64,000 nucleotides of DNA, from assembly GCF_963576545.1 (NCBI RefSeq), contig NW_026870413.1, positions 186,001 through 250,000 of the forward strand, given 5' to 3'. The notes below the pieces were generated by a model. The model saw only the letters and a list, made by a program, of their open reading frames with translations. It was not told the DNA's origin and made no database searches. A program made the position numbers and the translations under genes. This document shows, piece by piece, positions 63,201 through 64,000 of this stretch; the stretch's first letter is position 1; each line of letters starts with the position of its first letter. The stretch comes from Limanda limanda. Its lineage: Eukaryota; Chordata; Actinopteri; Pleuronectiformes; Pleuronectidae.

Positions 63201-63958
63201 CTTGGAAAGTGGTTGCATCTGGACTAATTTGGGTCCTGCAGATCGATTGGTACCATCCCCGAGCTTGTACGACCTTCGGAAGAGGTCGACCGACGAAATT
63301 CCCCCAAATCTGAGGAGATATTCTTGAATAACTTTTTTTGTGAAGGTCGGAGAGACTTGCAAGTAGGCTCTACCCCCACTAAATGGGGTAGCGCGCAACG
63401 ATCGGTACCATCTTTGAGCTTCTCCGACTTTCGGAAGGGTTAGGGTTAGGGTTAGGGATGAAAGCACATAGGAGAAAGAGATATTCTTGAATAACTTTTT
63501 TTGTGAAGGTCGGAGAGACTTGGAAAGTGGTTGCATCTGGACTAATTTGGGTCCTGCAGATCGATTGGTACCATCCCCGAGCTTGTACGACCTTCGGAAG
63601 AGGTCGACCGACGAAATTCCCCCAAATCTGAGGAGATATTCTTGAATAACTTTTTTTGTGAAGGTCGGAGAGACTTGCAAGTAGGCTCTACCCCCACTAA
63701 ATGGGGTAGCGCGCATCGATCGGTACCATCCTTGAGCTTCTCCGACTTTCGGAAGGGTTAGGGTTAGGGTTAGGGATGAAAGCACATAGGAGAAAGAGAT
63801 ATTCTTGAATAACTTTTTTTGTGAAGGTCGGAGAGACTTGCAAGTAGGCTCTACCCCCACTAAATGGGGTAGCGCGCATCGATCGGTACCATCCTTGAGC
63901 TTCTCCGACTTTCGGAAGGGTTAGGGTTAGGGTTAGGGATGAAAGCACATAGGAGAAA
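60266..63958 (+). repeat. 4818-bp higher-order repeat, copy 2
   Basis: Second copy of 55448-59140 in the same unit order and with the same private variants. The next unit, at 63959, starts exactly where the B at 59141 would recur, but only 42 bp of shared core are in the window, so its type cannot be read. Confidence 0.9.
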
Positions 63959-64000
63959 GAGATATTCTTGAATAACTTTTTTTGTGAAGGTCGGAGAGAC

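Larger units (their letters stand above)
1..64000 (+). repeat. Two-monomer satellite array (A 163 bp, B 155 bp), head to tail
   Basis: The same two related monomers follow one another from the first base to the last with no interruption, inversion or insertion of other sequence. Taking the shared core (begins GAGATATTC) as the unit start, units tile exactly from 57 to 63958: 282 A, 113 B and 3 A/B hybrids. A 56-bp partial A precedes them and 42 bp of core follow. Size variants are few: ten A of 157 bp, three A of 169 bp, one A of 162 bp and one B of 154 bp. Most units differ from their type consensus by only zero to three bases, so homogenisation is recent. All units face the same way, with the G-rich telomere-like strand on +. 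Tandem structure and tiling are seen directly; placement at a subtelomere or centromere is inference. I see no gene anywhere in it. Confidence 0.97.
54796..64000 (+). repeat. Array segment 7 with a 4818-bp tandem duplication
   Basis: B units begin at 55448, 55929, 56573, 57217, 57698, 58342, 58660, 59141, 59622, 60266, 60747, 61391, 62035, 62516, 63160 and 63478. A runs from 54796 are 4, 2, 3, 3, 2, 3, 1, 2, 2, 3, 2, 3, 3, 2, 3, 1, then two A and a 42-bp partial core. The array runs off the right edge in mid-unit. No gene is seen. Confidence 0.9.

Noticed and set aside
439..63948. Dozens of minus-strand open frames of 105 to 848 codons repeating the same peptide
   Set aside because: They read through the satellite monomer itself, including TTAGGG as Leu-Thr or Asn-Pro repeats. 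They overlap one another in different frames, and their lengths follow from unit lengths modulo three. No promoter, conserved start context or domain is visible.
1..64000. CRISPR array
   Set aside because: Repeat units are 155-163 bp, and the sequence between shared cores is itself repeated hundreds of times, not unique spacers. No cas genes are present and the telomere-like runs point to a eukaryote.
1..64000. True chromosome-end telomere
   Set aside because: TTAGGG never exceeds four tandem copies and is always embedded in a 163-bp unit. No terminal pure tract is in the window, though one could lie outside it.
1..64000. Transposon or retroelement insertion inside the array
   Set aside because: Units tile without a gap from 57 to 63958, leaving no room for foreign sequence. 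No terminal repeats or target-site duplications are seen.

Overview
The whole 64 kb window is one uninterrupted head-to-tail satellite DNA array. I see no protein-coding gene, RNA gene, transposon or unique sequence in it. The array belongs to a eukaryote that I cannot name. It could be subtelomeric, pericentromeric, or a large interstitial heterochromatin block. One monomer type carries (GGGTTA)3GGG, so TTAGGG is a plausible telomere repeat for the host. Many lineages use TTAGGG (vertebrates, many fungi, several algae), so this does not fix the taxon.

Two monomer types build the array, always in the same orientation. Unit A is 163 bp and unit B is 155 bp. Both have four modules in the same order: (1) a 45-bp core identical in A and B, (2) a 37-bp spacer of equal length but only about 54% identical, (3) a 41-bp palindrome-rich block about 85% identical, and (4) a tail. 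In A the tail is 40 bp and holds the telomere-like run. In B it is 32 bp, unrelated, and contains the 8-bp palindrome GGTCGACC. A and B therefore share an ancestor, and the whole 8-bp length difference lies in module 4. I walked the unit boundaries by hand across the window. They add up exactly to a 56-bp partial A, 282 A, 113 B, 3 A/B hybrids (called Z) and a 42-bp partial unit at the right end. Two B units never touch; 1 to 6 A units lie between them, except where B is followed by Z.

Layout: 1-3431 is the end of a Z-anchored block. Z hybrids sit at 3432-3586, 17741-17895 and 24477-24631, each in the same constellation of marker variants. 24632-35241 is dominated by a 4983-bp tandem duplication. 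35242-45041 is a mosaic of blocks also present at 7-17 kb. 45042-54795 is a more diverged sub-array rich in strict A-B dimers. 54796-64000 is dominated by a 4818-bp tandem duplication. Duplicated segments of 1.6 to 6.7 kb, plus copies displaced by 14 to 34 kb, point to repeated unequal exchange or amplification.

No genes act together here. Any function would be structural: regular G-quadruplex-capable telomeric islands, a conserved 45-bp box in every unit, and near-nucleosomal unit lengths. Long minus-strand open frames exist only because A+B is 318 bp, a multiple of three; I treat them as non-coding.
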